NCBI GenBank assembly: GCA_009841435.1
Contig: VXLW01000059.1
Location: 1-40,390, forward strand
Reading direction: 5' to 3'
Length of the DNA: 40,390 bases
DNA from: Dehalococcoidia bacterium
GTDB lineage: Bacteria > Chloroflexota > Dehalococcoidia > Tepidiformales > Tepidiformaceae
The translations under genes and the position numbers were made by a program. Positions within the stretch are counted from its first letter, which is position 1, and every line of letters begins with the position of its first letter. The notes beneath the pieces are model-generated. The model ran no database searches. It was not told the DNA's origin and saw only the letters and a program-made list of their open reading frames with translations. Below are positions 39,429-40,390 of the stretch, piece after piece.

Positions 39429-40390
39429 CTAGTGGCCCGGCTCCTCGAACCAGCCCTGGACAATGAGCACGGCGACGGCCCCACCGGAACGGGCCGCATC
39501 CATCGCCATCGTCGAGCCGATGGCGTCGCCGGCCGCCCAGATGCCCTCGACATTCGTCTGCTGCAAGGGGCTGACGGCGATGAATCCCTCTTCGTCGACG
39601 GCGAGGCCGAGGCCGCGGGCCAGGCGCTCGACGAGGGGGGCGGGAAGAGACTCAGGGCTCCAGAGCAACGTCTCGACGGGCACGGTCTCGCCACCAGCGA
39701 GCGTGACGCTGGCGATCTTGCCGTCGTCGTGGTTGATGGCAGTGATGTCGCCACGATGGAGCTCGAGACCCTGGGCTTCGAGGGCGGTGGCCATCTCCTC
39801 GGGAAGGTCGACCTCACCGCCAAGGAAGACCTTCACCTTGTCCGTCCAGTTGTAGGCGAAGAGGGGCGGCGTGGCCTTCGCGCCCGCCGAGGGCACGACC
39901 AGGCCCCAGACGCGATCGCGGTGTTCGTAGCCATCGCAGAAGGGGCAGGAGATGACGGTATCGCCCCAGCACTCGGCGAAGCCAGGGATTTCGGGGATGG
40001 CGTCACGATGGCCGAAGGCGAGGATGACGTGGTGGGCGCCAAGCCTGTCGCCCTCCGCGGTCGTAATGACGAAGTCGCCCTCGTGGTCGCGCTCGACATT
40101 GGCGACCTCGACACGGTGCAAGGCAGCGCCGCCGACAGCGTCGATCTGCTCCCAGGCAGTGCGCGCGAGGTCGGCAGGGAGCATGCCCTCGATGCCGATG
40201 AAGTTGTGGACGCCGTGGGAGGCGGCATTACGGGCGGGGGAGGGTGCGTCGAAGACGGCGACCGACTTCCGGGCGCGCACGAGCACCAGGGCCGCCTGCA
40301 GGCCCGCAGGACCGCCACCGACGATGGCGACGTCGACCCTTTCCTCGGCGGGGTCGACGGTGGGGGGCTCCGAGGTGGCAGGCTGGGGGG
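39429..40390 (-). CDS. Thioredoxin-reductase-like FAD/NAD(P) oxidoreductase (5' end outside window)
   Basis: 320 codons remain; the frame is open to the right edge, so the start lies beyond it. Near the edge VDVAIVGGGPAGLQAALVL is the FAD-binding GxGxxG. A CPFCDGYE motif (ISCPFCDGYEHRD) sits where thioredoxin reductases have CATC, in the middle of the NAD(P) domain. The C-terminal FAD motif is TNVEGIWAAGDAIGSTMAMDAARSGGAVA. The family reduces disulfides with NADPH. This CPFC subgroup is common in actinobacteria and Chloroflexota, and its partner is unproven. It lies 84 bases upstream of the Rieske gene on the same strand. It may supply electrons to it, but that is not the usual donor. Confidence 0.88.
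   Translation of the reverse strand, partial: PQPATSEPPTVDPAEERVDVAIVGGGPAGLQAALVLVRARKSVAVFDAPSPARNAASHGVHNFIGIEGMLPADLARTAWEQIDAVGGAALHRVEVANVERDHEGDFVITTAEGDRLGAHHVILAFGHRDAIPEIPGFAECWGDTVISCPFCDGYEHRDRVWGLVVPSAGAKATPPLFAYNWTDKVKVFLGGEVDLPEEMATALEAQGLELHRGDITAINHDDGKIASVTLAGGETVPVETLLWSPESLPAPLVERLARGLGLAVDEEGFIAVSPLQQTNVEGIWAAGDAIGSTMAMDAARSGGAVAVLIVQGWFEEPGH

Overview
This is a GC-rich, gene-dense bacterial window of 40,390 bases holding 34 protein-coding genes. One of them is read here as two frames because of a single-base frameshift. No tRNA, rRNA, CRISPR array, insertion sequence or prophage gene was recognised, and no gene-free stretch exceeds 300 bases. I infer an uncultured member of the Chloroflexota, probably Dehalococcoidia-like. 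The grounds are the mix of CaiB-type CoA-transferase, SDR, Rieske and molybdenum hydroxylase genes, secreted proteins with PGWNL repeats and a 55-residue VWQR/SARP repeat, and the general style of the proteins. A phylogeny of polA would test this. The first ~30 bases (a C run, then a T run) look like an assembly-end artefact.

Layout. 31-2519 (-): CoA-transferase and nitronate monooxygenase-like genes, divergent from polA (2605-5340, +). 5345-9232 (-): a three-subunit molybdenum hydroxylase (FAD, 2Fe-2S, Mo subunits) followed by a MoaD-like protein. 9336-12681: a glycerophosphodiesterase-like gene divergent from two tandem MFS exporters. 12694-15583: a zinc-type alcohol dehydrogenase divergent from a ThDP-dependent 2-hydroxyacyl-CoA lyase-like enzyme. 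15589-21118 (+): a putative zinc-metallopeptidase lipoprotein, a larger secreted relative that has lost the zinc ligands, and an M3 oligopeptidase. 21152-23075 (-): a frameshifted membrane-anchored PA14/lipase-like gene with a clearly AT-richer 3' half. 23217-24983 (+): two tandem SDR genes with duplicated promoters.

25055-27756 (-) is the most interesting part. It is a tight four-gene operon of a DUF429 protein, a SelW-like Rdx thioredoxin-fold protein, a UGSC-family protein whose U is an in-frame TGA (selenocysteine) followed by a plausible bacterial SECIS hairpin, and a 370-residue partner of unknown function that overlaps the selenoprotein gene by four bases.

27919-30652 (+): a cupin and two tandem APH/CHK-type kinase-like genes. 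30659-32213 (-): enoyl-CoA hydratase-like and dienelactone hydrolase-like genes. 32392-35741 (+): a complete glycine betaine/proline-type ABC importer. 35830-38087 (+): a TetR regulator and a DHA2-type drug exporter, with a palindromic operator lying inside the promoter. A strong hairpin terminator at 38113-38140 separates these from a Rieske oxygenase (38166-39344, -) and a thioredoxin-reductase-like flavoprotein that runs off the right edge.

Themes. Three tandem gene duplications (MFS, SDR, kinase) lie within about 20 kb. Several genes have a -10 box exactly six bases before the start codon, which suggests leaderless mRNAs. Several enzymes keep their fold but lack textbook catalytic residues.
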